Of a DNA stretch of 64,000 nt, positions 1-7,435 are shown in pieces. Every line of letters starts with the position of its first letter. The stretch's first letter is position 1. Below the pieces are notes generated by a model. The model made no database searches, was not told the origin of the DNA, and worked only from the letters and a program-made list of their open reading frames with translations. Origin of the DNA: Gemmatimonadota bacterium (GTDB lineage Bacteria > Gemmatimonadota > Gemmatimonadetes > Longimicrobiales > Gaopeijiaceae); the NCBI GenBank assembly GCA_022571515.1, contig JACZXQ010000001.1, forward strand, positions 186,001 to 250,000, written 5' to 3'. Position numbers and translations under genes: made by a program.

Positions 1-2
1 TC

Positions 3-245
3 ATCGTTCTGACCATGGGCCTCATGGGTTTCATTCGCTCGGGACTCCGAGAGAACTGGCACATCTACGGGGTCATGCGGGATACGTCGGCCTGGGCATT
101 CACTCCGAGCAACGCCGAGATGGCCTGGATGGTGGGGATGATCACACTCGTCTTTCTCGCCGCAGTGACGTTCCTGTTCTGGATGGTGGGGCTCACGGGC
201 AAGGAATTCGCCCCGGCCGCCGCAACGGGGGAGCCCGTCCCATGA
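3..245 (+). CDS. CydA-like bd-type oxidase subunit I, C-terminal fragment (window edge)
   Basis: The reading frame is already open at base 3 and ends in TGA at 243-245, so only about 80 C-terminal residues are seen. They align by eye with the C-terminus of the CydA-like protein at 7432-9186. Both have an LMGLMG segment, then R-S-G, then a basic/aromatic stretch with H-W or N-W-H, then V-x-R-D-T-S, a short loop and a final hydrophobic helix ending in FxFWxxGL. It is therefore the first gene of the upstream copy of the duplicated cytochrome module. The stop overlaps the next start (ATGA), which indicates translational coupling with the dihaem cytochrome. It is presumed to be an inner-membrane haem b protein; which conserved residues the missing part holds cannot be judged. 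Confidence 0.85.
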   Translation: MVLTMGLMGFIRSGLRENWHIYGVMRDTSAWAFTPSNAEMAWMVGMITLVFLAAVTFLFWMVGLTGKEFAPAAATGEPVP

Positions 246-1213
246 ACGCACTCAAGCCCCCGCTCTTCACCGTGATCCTCGTCGGGCTCTTCATTTGGTC
301 GGGCGAGGTCGTCGCGCGCGTGTCGGGGGGAAGTGTTGGACCGCTGGGCGAGGGCGTGACCGTGGAGAACGGAGAGCAGTTGTTCTGGGGACCGGGCAAG
401 TGCAGCACCTGTCACGCGGTCGGCCCACTCGGCAGCTCGGTGCGCGGCCCCAATCTGGGAGGCGCCGATGGCCGGATAGAAATCGCCCTCCGCGCCGCTG
501 AGCGGGCCGACGAGCGCAGCGCGGACCTGGGCAAGGAGATGAGGCCGACCGAGTACCTGGTCGAGTCCATCGCCGACCCGGGCGCCTACGTTGTCGAAGG
601 CTTCAAGAACGAAATGCCCAAGGTGTACGAGCCCCCCATCAGCCTCGTGCCCGATCAGGTCGCCTCGGTAATCCTCTATCTCCAGTCCATCGGCGGTGCG
701 CCCGATCCATCCCTCATAACGCTCCCTCCCGAAATCCGAGAAGCCGCTCGTAGAGGGACTGGGGTGGTGGCGTGGGAGCCCTACCTCGACGGAGACTCAC
801 TCCGCGGTCGTGACCTCTTCTTCGACCCTGAGGGATCCGCCGCCTGCGCCAAGTGCCACACCGTTGGCGACCAGGGCGGCAGCGTCGGACCCGAGCTCAC
901 GTCCGTGGCCGGAACACGCACCGCAAGGTTCATCGTCACCTCCATCGTCCAGCCCAGCCAGGAGATCGCCTCGGGGTACGAGACCTACCTCCTACAGACC
1001 ACGGATGGGCGGCTCCTGGACGGAGTGCTCAGTGGCGAGACGGAGGACTCCCTCTGGCTGACCACTGCAGACGGCGAGGTGATGGCGCTGGCTCAATCCG
1101 AGGTGGCCCGCCGGCTGGAACAGGAGGTTTCGCTCATGCCGGGCAACTTGAGCGATGTGCTCACGGTGACCGAGTTGCACGACCTGTTGGCCTTCCTTCG
1201 GACGCTGAGGTAG
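242..1213 (+). CDS. Membrane-anchored dihaem cytochrome c (module copy A)
   Basis: This is a 323-residue protein with one N-terminal hydrophobic segment (about residues 7-27), likely an uncleaved anchor, and a periplasmic part with two haem c sites: CSTCH (C54-H58) and CAKCH (C202-H206). Each site sits in a small cytochrome c fold, and a Met following each (for example in NEMPKVY near 124) could be the sixth ligand. The second half resembles the PVC/Gemmatimonadota-type haem-binding domain, with Q-P-S-x-x-I-A-x-G-Y after the CXXCH. The gene overlaps the CydA-like gene upstream and is followed after 2 nt by the monohaem cytochrome. Its counterpart in the second module is at 9189-9992. It probably passes electrons within a membrane complex containing the CydA-like subunit. 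The partner assignment is inferred from gene order. Confidence 0.85.
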   Translation: MNALKPPLFTVILVGLFIWSGEVVARVSGGSVGPLGEGVTVENGEQLFWGPGKCSTCHAVGPLGSSVRGPNLGGADGRIEIALRAAERADERSADLGKEMRPTEYLVESIADPGAYVVEGFKNEMPKVYEPPISLVPDQVASVILYLQSIGGAPDPSLITLPPEIREAARRGTGVVAWEPYLDGDSLRGRDLFFDPEGSAACAKCHTVGDQGGSVGPELTSVAGTRTARFIVTSIVQPSQEIASGYETYLLQTTDGRLLDGVLSGETEDSLWLTTADGEVMALAQSEVARRLEQEVSLMPGNLSDVLTVTELHDLLAFLRTLR

Positions 1214-1215
1214 CC

Positions 1216-2034
1216 GTGGCAACTCTACAGCCCACACCTCCACCACTGGACGACGACGGCACAGTCGGAGGGCTGGGGATTCTGCCCTGGACCGCAATCA
1301 CGCTCGTCGGCGTCTATGCGGGCCTGCGCTTCGGCATTCCCTGGTTGGCCGTGCTGGTGGGAGTCAGCGCGAATCCGGCCCCGGTCCCGAAGTTCGCCAT
1401 GGCGATCTACATGCTCTGCGCCGGCCTTGGTGCCCTGGTATACGTGAGCAGCGAGGACACACGCTGGCGCGCCTTCCTGACGCCGATCGTGCAGGCCTTC
1501 GTCGTTCCACATGGTGGCGGTCGGGCAAGACGACTACTACCCCTGGCGATCATTCCCCTGCTGGTGGCGTGGATCACTTGGGGTCAGGTAATGCCGAGCA
1601 CGCAGAGCCCACCGGAGGGTCGGATTCAGCACCCCGGGCTCCCTGAGCAATTCGCGAAACTGGAGAACCCCTTCGGTGTGCTCAAGGGGCCCGAGCGCAA
1701 CGCGATCGAGCGTGAGGGCGTGATACTGTACCAGAAGAACTGCCGGCCGTGCCACGGTACCAAAGGAACCGGCGACGGGCCGCTCGCGCGGGGTCTCCGC
1801 CTCCAACCTGTTGACTTCACAGACCCCGGCACCATCGCGACCGTGGTGGAGCAGTACCCCTTCTGGCGGATCCAGAAGGGCGGTATCGGCCTTCCGAATG
1901 TCGCCACACCGTGGAATTCCGCGATGCCTGCATGGGAGGACGAGATCGAACCGGACGCCATCTGGCGTATCATCATGGCCGAGCACGGGATCGCCGGCAC
2001 GGAACCGAGGAAGCCCGAGGGGTCCGAGCGCTGA
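1216..2034 (+). CDS. Three-TM monohaem cytochrome c (module copy A)
   Basis: The chosen GTG start at 1216 lies 2 nt after the preceding stop and gives 272 residues. The N-terminal half has three predicted TM helices (about residues 22-45, 58-78 and 106-124). The C-terminal part is a periplasmic cytochrome c domain with one CRPCH site (C176-H180). After it come G-x-G-D-G-P-L, a W-R-I-x-K-G-G element and a W-N-S-A-M-P-A-W motif whose Met is the likely axial ligand. The same motif set recurs in the copy at 10000-10797, so the two are paralogues. The stop overlaps the next ATG (TGATG). The open frame runs further upstream, but that part lies inside the dihaem cytochrome gene and has no homology to copy B. 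The role is inferred: a membrane electron carrier of the duplicated module. Confidence 0.85.
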   Translation: MATLQPTPPPLDDDGTVGGLGILPWTAITLVGVYAGLRFGIPWLAVLVGVSANPAPVPKFAMAIYMLCAGLGALVYVSSEDTRWRAFLTPIVQAFVVPHGGGRARRLLPLAIIPLLVAWITWGQVMPSTQSPPEGRIQHPGLPEQFAKLENPFGVLKGPERNAIEREGVILYQKNCRPCHGTKGTGDGPLARGLRLQPVDFTDPGTIATVVEQYPFWRIQKGGIGLPNVATPWNSAMPAWEDEIEPDAIWRIIMAEHGIAGTEPRKPEGSER

Positions 2035-3725
2035 TGCCGCGTTTCATCACCTTACTCTCGGGGCTGGCCCTCGGCCTCGGCCTGGCCGGGATCGCGCCTG
2101 GCCGGGCGAGCGGTCAGTGGCTCGAAGTCCGCGTCGGGGATCGACCCATCCTGGACACCGCCATGGTCGAGGCCGGTCGCGCCGTCTACGAGGAGCGCTG
2201 CTGGTTCTGCCATGGCGAGGACGGCGACGGCGACGGCCCGGTGGCGCCGTATCTGTGGCCGCGGCCCCGCGACTTCTTGATGGCCAGCTTCAAGCTACGC
2301 ACCACCGCCAGCGGGGAGCTGCCCCTCGACGAGGATCTGTATCGCACGATCACCCGAGGCATACCCGGCACATCCATGCCTGAGTGGGGCTCGACATTGA
2401 CCGAAGAAGAGCGCTGGCAGGTCATCGCGTACATCAAGTCATTCGCCGCCGATCTATTCGAAGACGAGGTGTTCGATCCTTACCAGCAGATTGTGGAGCG
2501 CGGCGATCCGCCGCGCGGCGGCGCCGAGGGGATCCTAGAGAGCGGGCGCCGTGTGTTCGAAGAGGCGGACTGCTGGGAGTGTCACGGCGCCGCAGCCCGA
2601 GGCGAGGGGGAGAAGGGTCCCGAACTCACGGACGACAGCGACTTCCCGATTTGGCCGACGAACCTCACCAGGGGCTGGAAGTTCAGGGGTGGAAACTCGG
2701 TCGAGGACGTCTACATGCGCATTACGACCGGCCTCGACGGGACGCCCATGCCTTCCTATTCCGAGACGCTCTCCGAAGAGGAGCGGTGGCAGGTGGCTCA
2801 GTACGTCGCTTCTTTGGACCCGGAGGGCGGCGGGCGCAACACCGAGGTCGTCATCTCCGCACTGCGCGTCGACGGAGAGCTTCCCACGGAACTGGACGAC
2901 CCAGCCTGGGAAGGTGCGCCGGAGGTCTCCATTCCGCTGACAGGCCAGGCGACGTTCGCGCCTCGTTGGCAGGTTCCGGCGGTGACCGATATCTCCGTCC
3001 AGGTTCTGTACAACGCCGACGAGGTCGCGCTGCGCCTGGCCTGGGACGATCGCCTCGCCGATACGCTGGCGGCGGATAGCGCACGCGCCGCCAAGGAGGG
3101 CTGGAGTGCGGATGACACATATCCCGTCCTATATCGGGATGGATTTCGCGCCCGGGGGTTCTTTCCGGACGCGGTAGAAGTCATGATTCCGCTACGCCAC
3201 GGCGTCAGCCGAGTGCTTCCACACATGGTGTACGGTAGTTCCGGCCAACCGGTCGATCTTTGGAGATGGGAAGCGGACCTGCAGTACGATCCCGACCACC
3301 CGCAACCCGTCACCGAGCTTCGCGCGGGCGGCACCCAGCACCCTCCAGAGGCTCATGCCCTCGAGAGCCAATTGGCCACCGGCGCGGGAGACTGGCAGGA
3401 CGGGCGATGGACCGTAATCATTCGCCGGCCGCTGTCCACGGATCATGGCGCCCGTGAGGTGCAATTGGAGTCAGGGCAGATCGTGCCCATCGCGTTCCAT
3501 GTGTGGGACGGCGGCAACGGCGAAACGGGCCTCAGAATGGCGCTCTCCTCGTGGTATTTCGTGTATCTCCGTGAGCCCATCCCATTGACCAGCTATTTCG
3601 TCGTGTTGCTCTCGGTGGTCATCGCGTGTGTTTTCCAACTCGGACTCGTCGTGTGGATGCGATCCAGGGCGCGGCGCGGGCTGCTGCTCGAGTACGGGAT
3701 AGGATCCTCCAAGATGTCGGAATGA
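2034..3725 (+). CDS. Dihaem cytochrome c fused to EB_dh-type haem domain with C-terminal TM (copy A)
   Basis: This is a 563-residue protein. A signal peptide (about 1-27) is followed by two cytochrome c domains with CWFCH (C56-H60) and CWECH (C180-H184). Each is followed by a G-x-P-M-P or T-S-M-P Met-ligand loop and an E-E-R-W-Q-V helix. Residues of about 260-530 match the ethylbenzene-dehydrogenase gamma-type haem-binding fold: L-D-D-P-A-W early, then R-L-A-W-D-D, and a late G-x-R-M-A-x-S-S-W-Y. One TM helix (about 527-550) and a basic tail end the protein. The ATG overlaps the upstream stop. In known enzymes EB_dh domains carry haem b as the gamma subunit of type II DMSO-reductase-family enzymes. 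No molybdenum subunit is encoded nearby, so that role is not supported here. Its paralogue is at 10797-12482. Confidence 0.85.
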   Translation: MPRFITLLSGLALGLGLAGIAPGRASGQWLEVRVGDRPILDTAMVEAGRAVYEERCWFCHGEDGDGDGPVAPYLWPRPRDFLMASFKLRTTASGELPLDEDLYRTITRGIPGTSMPEWGSTLTEEERWQVIAYIKSFAADLFEDEVFDPYQQIVERGDPPRGGAEGILESGRRVFEEADCWECHGAAARGEGEKGPELTDDSDFPIWPTNLTRGWKFRGGNSVEDVYMRITTGLDGTPMPSYSETLSEEERWQVAQYVASLDPEGGGRNTEVVISALRVDGELPTELDDPAWEGAPEVSIPLTGQATFAPRWQVPAVTDISVQVLYNADEVALRLAWDDRLADTLAADSARAAKEGWSADDTYPVLYRDGFRARGFFPDAVEVMIPLRHGVSRVLPHMVYGSSGQPVDLWRWEADLQYDPDHPQPVTELRAGGTQHPPEAHALESQLATGAGDWQDGRWTVIIRRPLSTDHGAREVQLESGQIVPIAFHVWDGGNGETGLRMALSSWYFVYLREPIPLTSYFVVLLSVVIACVFQLGLVVWMRSRARRGLLLEYGIGSSKMSE

Positions 3726-3796
3726 GAGAACGGGAGCGGGTGGAGAGCCCTGCAAGGGGAGGGCCGGAGCACCAGACCGCGCGCCGAAGCGGCTTG

Positions 3797-3826
3797 TTGA
3801 CACGCCGCGCAGCGGCCGGGTATACT
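3797..3826 (+). promoter_or_regulatory. Near-consensus sigma-70 promoter
   Basis: TTGACA (3797-3802) and TATACT (3821-3826) are separated by 18 nt. The predicted transcript start is near 3833, about 215 nt upstream of the USP/PCP_red gene. It is the best -35/-10 pair I saw in the window and follows the end of module A, so the two stress/cofactor genes, and possibly module B behind them, probably form a separate transcription unit. Confidence 0.7.
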
Positions 3827-3832
3827 GGCCTC

Positions 3833-4048
3833 CGACGAATCCTCAGCCTGACGAAAAACAAAGCGCTTGTAGGAGGGCTCCGCCACCCTCCTTTAAAGGG
3901 AGTCCGGTCTGGCACCGGCTCCCATAACGCAGTCACAGCGGGACGCCCGGGGTCGGGCCATATCCGATAGATCGCGAGACGCGCACAGGTGTCGCTTCGG
4001 ATCGGATCGGTAGGTCGGACTCGCATATCTGCGTCCAGAGGGTGGCCT
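3833..4048 (+). promoter_or_regulatory. Structured 5' leader, candidate cis-acting RNA
   Basis: The stretch between the promoter and the USP gene has no credible ORF but has stable local hairpins. Stem AGGAGGG (3871-3877) pairs with CCCTCCT (3886-3892) around an 8-nt loop and is followed by TTTAAA. A second stem pairs GGGAG (3898-3902) plus CCGG (3904-3907) with CCGG (3915-3918) plus CTCCC (3919-3923), with one bulged T. A GC-rich tract follows, and an SD-like AGAGGGTGG precedes the ATG at 4049. I compared it by memory with cobalamin, TPP, c-di-GMP-I, fluoride and SAM-II riboswitch cores and recognised none. Confidence 0.4.
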
Positions 4049-6100
4049 ATGTACCGTGAAGTATTCGTCCCCGTGGACAACTCGGATTGCTCGAATTGGG
4101 CCGTCCAGCGGGCGATCGAAGTGTGTCGCAGCTCCCAGGGCCGCATCACCGGAAACCACGTCTACGCCGCCCGCCTCCACGACATCCGATTCCGCCAGCT
4201 CGAGACCGGGCTTCCCGCCCAGTTCCAAACCGCCAAAGAGATCAAGCGCCAGCGTAAGGTCCACGACAAGCTGATCGAGAAGGGCCTGCAGCTCATCTCG
4301 GATTCTTTCCTCGACCAGACCGAGAAGCATTGCAAAGAGGCCGAGGTGCCCCTCACCCGGCAGCTCCTCGAGGGAATCAACTTCGAGGAGATCATCCGTG
4401 AGGCCAACGGCGGCGAGGGCAGGCTACCCAGCCTGATCGGCTTCGACCCCAACATCGCGGACAAGTACGACGGAGGCACCAAGGTTCGCTCCGACGTGAA
4501 GATCGACGAAGGCGGCCGAATCATCGCCGAGGACGAGGACCAGGACGAGCGCGAGGCCGGATCGAGCGGCCGCTCCTACGACCTCCTGGTCATGGGCGCC
4601 CACGGTATCGGGCAGCAGCCCTACTCGCAGCTCGGCGGCGTGGTCTCCCGGGTCATCCGGCGCGTCGAGAGAGACGCGCTGATCGTCAAGAATGACCGGG
4701 CCTTGGAGGGCGGCAACTGGATCGTGTGCATCGACGGTTCCGCCTACTCGTACAAGGCCATGCGGCTCGCGCTGGAGATGGCCCGCGAGTTCGGAGCCAA
4801 GCTCCACGTGTGCTCGGCGTTCGACGTCGAGTACCACCACGCGGTCTTCGGCAACATCAAGGATATACTGTCCGTCCAGGCCTCGAAGGTCTTCAAGTTC
4901 GAGGAGCAGGAGGAGCTCCACAACAACATCATCGACAAGGGTCTGCTCAAGCTTTGTCAGGCCAACCTCAAGCGGGCCGAGGTGATGGCCGGCGATTTCG
5001 AGGACGTCGAGGTGGAGACCCAGGTCCTTGTCGGCAAGCCGTTCCAGAGCGTGCTCCAGTGGGTCGAGGAACTCGAACCCTCCCTGCTCATCCTCGGGCG
5101 GCACGGCAGCCACCGGGTTGAAGACACCGACATGGGCTCGCAGGCCGAGAACCTGTGCCGGCTGGCGCCCACCAACGTTCTGCTCGTCGGCATCACCGAC
5201 GTGCGCCCGGAGGACATCCCCTGGATCGAGGAGGATGGCGAAACGGGCCTCGAGTGGTCACCGGACGCCGAGGTGCGCATCCTCCGCGTGCCGCCGTTCG
5301 CGCTGGGCATCGCGCGCAAGGCGGTCGAGGAGTACGTGCTCGACAACTTCGGCGCGGGTGCCAACGGCACCTACCGGGAGAACGATGCCGAGAACCAGGC
5401 GGCCCTACCGCCCTTGGGCCCGGATGGACACCCCATGGTGACGGGTGAACGCCTCGACGAAGCGATCACGAAGCTCCTGCCCACGCACATGCAGCTGATC
5501 ATGGGGATCGGCACCGCCGAAGAGTTGGCTCTCGCGGAGGTGAAGGCCGAGGAGGCCATGAAGCGCACGGTCGTGCAGGGCGCCGACGCGGACCCCGTGC
5601 CCGAGGTCCCCACCATCGAAGCGACGTGCCCGCATTCGGGGCACCGGCACACCCGGGACCGCACGGCGGCGGACCCCATCGTCTGGACTCGAGAAGCGTA
5701 TCAGCGGCTCGGACAGGTGCCTCTGATAGCCCGGCCATTGGCCCGCAACACGGTCGAGCGCTTCAGCCGCGAACTCGGCTTCTGGAGGGTCACCACAACA
5801 GTCATGGACGAGAACAAGCAGGCCATGATCGAGGCCGACGAGTTCGACATGGATACCATGCTGGTGATGTTCCGCGAGCTTCAGACCAAGCAGATCCAGG
5901 CGGCGGCCGAGGGCGTCGACGGCCTCACCGAGGAGATGCGGAAGTTCATCGAGGAGGCCAAAGCCAGCGGCGTGACCCGATGTCCCATCCGGGACGTCGC
6001 GGAACAGGCCGACAAGTGCCCGGTCGACTTCAAGACGGTGAGCCCCGAGGACGCAAAAGCAGCGATCGAGCAGTTTATGTCGACGAAGGAATCCGACTAG
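4049..6100 (+). CDS. Tandem universal stress protein with two PCP_red-like domains
   Basis: This is a 683-residue soluble protein. The ATG at 4049 was chosen because the Usp fold starts at once (MYREVFVPVD) and an SD (AGAGGGTGG) precedes it. Two UspA domains follow, about 1-215 and 218-385. The second carries the ATP-binding signature G-2x-G-9x-G-S (GRHG...MGS), and the first has a near match in GAHG...LGG. Downstream are two segments resembling PCP_red (PF08369): L-E-W-S-P-D-A-x-x-R with a P-x-F-x-x-G-x-A-R-K helix, and I-V-W-T-R-E-A-x-x-R-L with V-P-x-x-A-R. The same domain ends the next gene. The two genes are adjacent with no gap (TAG, GTG) and sit between cytochrome modules A and B. A role in stress or redox regulation, or cofactor handling, for the cytochrome system is inferred. 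I know of no characterised protein with this architecture. Confidence 0.85.
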   Translation: MYREVFVPVDNSDCSNWAVQRAIEVCRSSQGRITGNHVYAARLHDIRFRQLETGLPAQFQTAKEIKRQRKVHDKLIEKGLQLISDSFLDQTEKHCKEAEVPLTRQLLEGINFEEIIREANGGEGRLPSLIGFDPNIADKYDGGTKVRSDVKIDEGGRIIAEDEDQDEREAGSSGRSYDLLVMGAHGIGQQPYSQLGGVVSRVIRRVERDALIVKNDRALEGGNWIVCIDGSAYSYKAMRLALEMAREFGAKLHVCSAFDVEYHHAVFGNIKDILSVQASKVFKFEEQEELHNNIIDKGLLKLCQANLKRAEVMAGDFEDVEVETQVLVGKPFQSVLQWVEELEPSLLILGRHGSHRVEDTDMGSQAENLCRLAPTNVLLVGITDVRPEDIPWIEEDGETGLEWSPDAEVRILRVPPFALGIARKAVEEYVLDNFGAGANGTYRENDAENQAALPPLGPDGHPMVTGERLDEAITKLLPTHMQLIMGIGTAEELALAEVKAEEAMKRTVVQGADADPVPEVPTIEATCPHSGHRHTRDRTAADPIVWTREAYQRLGQVPLIARPLARNTVERFSRELGFWRVTTTVMDENKQAMIEADEFDMDTMLVMFRELQTKQIQAAAEGVDGLTEEMRKFIEEAKASGVTRCPIRDVAEQADKCPVDFKTVSPEDAKAAIEQFMSTKESD

Positions 6101-7435
6101 GTGCCCGTCCAGGGCGCGCCCGCACCCTCGCCCGCGACCGCGGACGGCACATCCACGTACGTGCCCCACATCGTCGCCTGGAACCTCACCAAGCGCTGTA
6201 ATCTCGCGTGCGCACACTGCTACATCTCGGCCGGCTCGTGGCAGGCCACCTCCGACGAGCTGTCTACCGAGGAGTGCCTGCGCATCCTGGACGAGGTCCT
6301 GGACGTCAACCCGAACCCGATGCTGATCCTCACGGGCGGCGAGCCGCTCCTGAGGGACGATCTCGAGGTATTGGTCGAGAGGGGCTCCTCGCGGGGCGCC
6401 ACCGTCGTGGTCGGCACGAACGGGACGCGCCTGACCGATGAGCGCATCGGCACACTCATGGCCGCCGGCCTCAAGGGCGTCGCCGTGAGCGTCGACTCGC
6501 TGGACGCCAGCTACCACGACCGCTTCCGTCACGGCGGCGGCGCGCTGTCCGACACGCTGGCGGCCGTCGAACGCTGCCGCGCCTCCAAGCTGGACTTCGT
6601 GATCCAGACGACCGTCACGAAAGGCAACCGGCACGAGTTGGCGAGCCTGGTGGAGTGGGCCGCCGAGGCCGGAGCGGTGTCGTTCAACCTGTACTTCCTG
6701 GTGCCGACGGGCCGCGGCGACCGCATGCGGGGCCTCAGCCCCGACGAGAACGAAGACGTCCTGGCCGAGCTGGTCACGCTGGAACGCGAGTACCGCGGGC
6801 GCATGATGATCCGCTCGAAATGCCAGCCGCAGATCATGCGGCACATGCTCCAGGGCGACCCGGAGTCACCGCTGCTCAACTATCAGACGCGCTGCCCGTG
6901 CGGCGTGCACTACGTGCGCATAACGCCCGAGGGCAAGGTCACCCCATGCCCGTACCTCCCCGTGGTGGCCGGCGACCTCATGGAGTCGAGCTTCCGGGAG
7001 ATCTGGGAGACCTCGCCCGTGCTGCTCGAGTTGCGCGAGGGCGAGGTGGGCGGGCGCTGCGGCAAGTGTGAGTACCGGCAGGTTTGCGGGGGATGCCGCG
7101 CCAGAGCGTACGCCGAGACGGGCAACCTGATGGGACCCGACGACTCCTGTGCCTACGATCCACCCGGCGACATCGAGGTCATCGAGCCCGTTGGGCGAGT
7201 CTTCTACGGGCAGTCCGCCGAGACCGTACTATCCTGGAGCCCCGACGCTCGGGAGAGATTGAACGCCATCCCCAGCTTCGTGCGGGGCGTCGTGACCGCG
7301 CGCATCGAGAAGTTCGCGCGCGAGAAAGGCTACGAACGCATCGACGCGGAGGTGATGGCCGAGGTGCGGCGCAACATGCCCGTGGACTTTTCCAAGAAGC
7401 TCCCGTTCTTTCTGCAGCGCGGCGGAGGGGCGTGA
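6101..7435 (+). CDS. Radical SAM/SPASM enzyme with C-terminal PCP_red domain (NirJ/AhbC/AhbD-like)
   Basis: This is a 444-residue protein with a GTG start directly after the upstream TAG. The radical SAM motif C-N-L-A-C-A-H-C binds the 4Fe-4S cluster and SAM and is followed by a T-G-G-E-P-L motif. The SPASM region has C-P-C-G...C-P-Y plus C-G-K-C...V-C-G-G-C-R-A-R-A-Y, typical for auxiliary clusters. The last 70 residues match PCP_red: L-S-W-S-P-D-A-R-E-R-L, then I-P-S-F-V-R-G-V-V, then a late D-A-E-V-M-A-E-V-R. NirJ (haem d1) and AhbC/AhbD (alternative haem b synthesis) share this overall plan, so a tetrapyrrole-modifying reaction is plausible beside these haem proteins. The substrate cannot be read from sequence. 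The GTGA overlap with the CydA-like gene suggests translational coupling. Confidence 0.8.
   Translation: MPVQGAPAPSPATADGTSTYVPHIVAWNLTKRCNLACAHCYISAGSWQATSDELSTEECLRILDEVLDVNPNPMLILTGGEPLLRDDLEVLVERGSSRGATVVVGTNGTRLTDERIGTLMAAGLKGVAVSVDSLDASYHDRFRHGGGALSDTLAAVERCRASKLDFVIQTTVTKGNRHELASLVEWAAEAGAVSFNLYFLVPTGRGDRMRGLSPDENEDVLAELVTLEREYRGRMMIRSKCQPQIMRHMLQGDPESPLLNYQTRCPCGVHYVRITPEGKVTPCPYLPVVAGDLMESSFREIWETSPVLLELREGEVGGRCGKCEYRQVCGGCRARAYAETGNLMGPDDSCAYDPPGDIEVIEPVGRVFYGQSAETVLSWSPDARERLNAIPSFVRGVVTARIEKFAREKGYERIDAEVMAEVRRNMPVDFSKKLPFFLQRGGGA

Noticed and set aside
3833-4048. Cobalamin or another known riboswitch in the USP leader
   Set aside because: Hairpins are present, but I could not find the conserved core sequences of cobalamin, TPP, c-di-GMP-I, fluoride or SAM-II types.
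5405-6844. A 479-codon minus-strand frame opposite the USP and radical SAM genes
   Set aside because: It crosses two well-supported genes, has no start signal and no motif.
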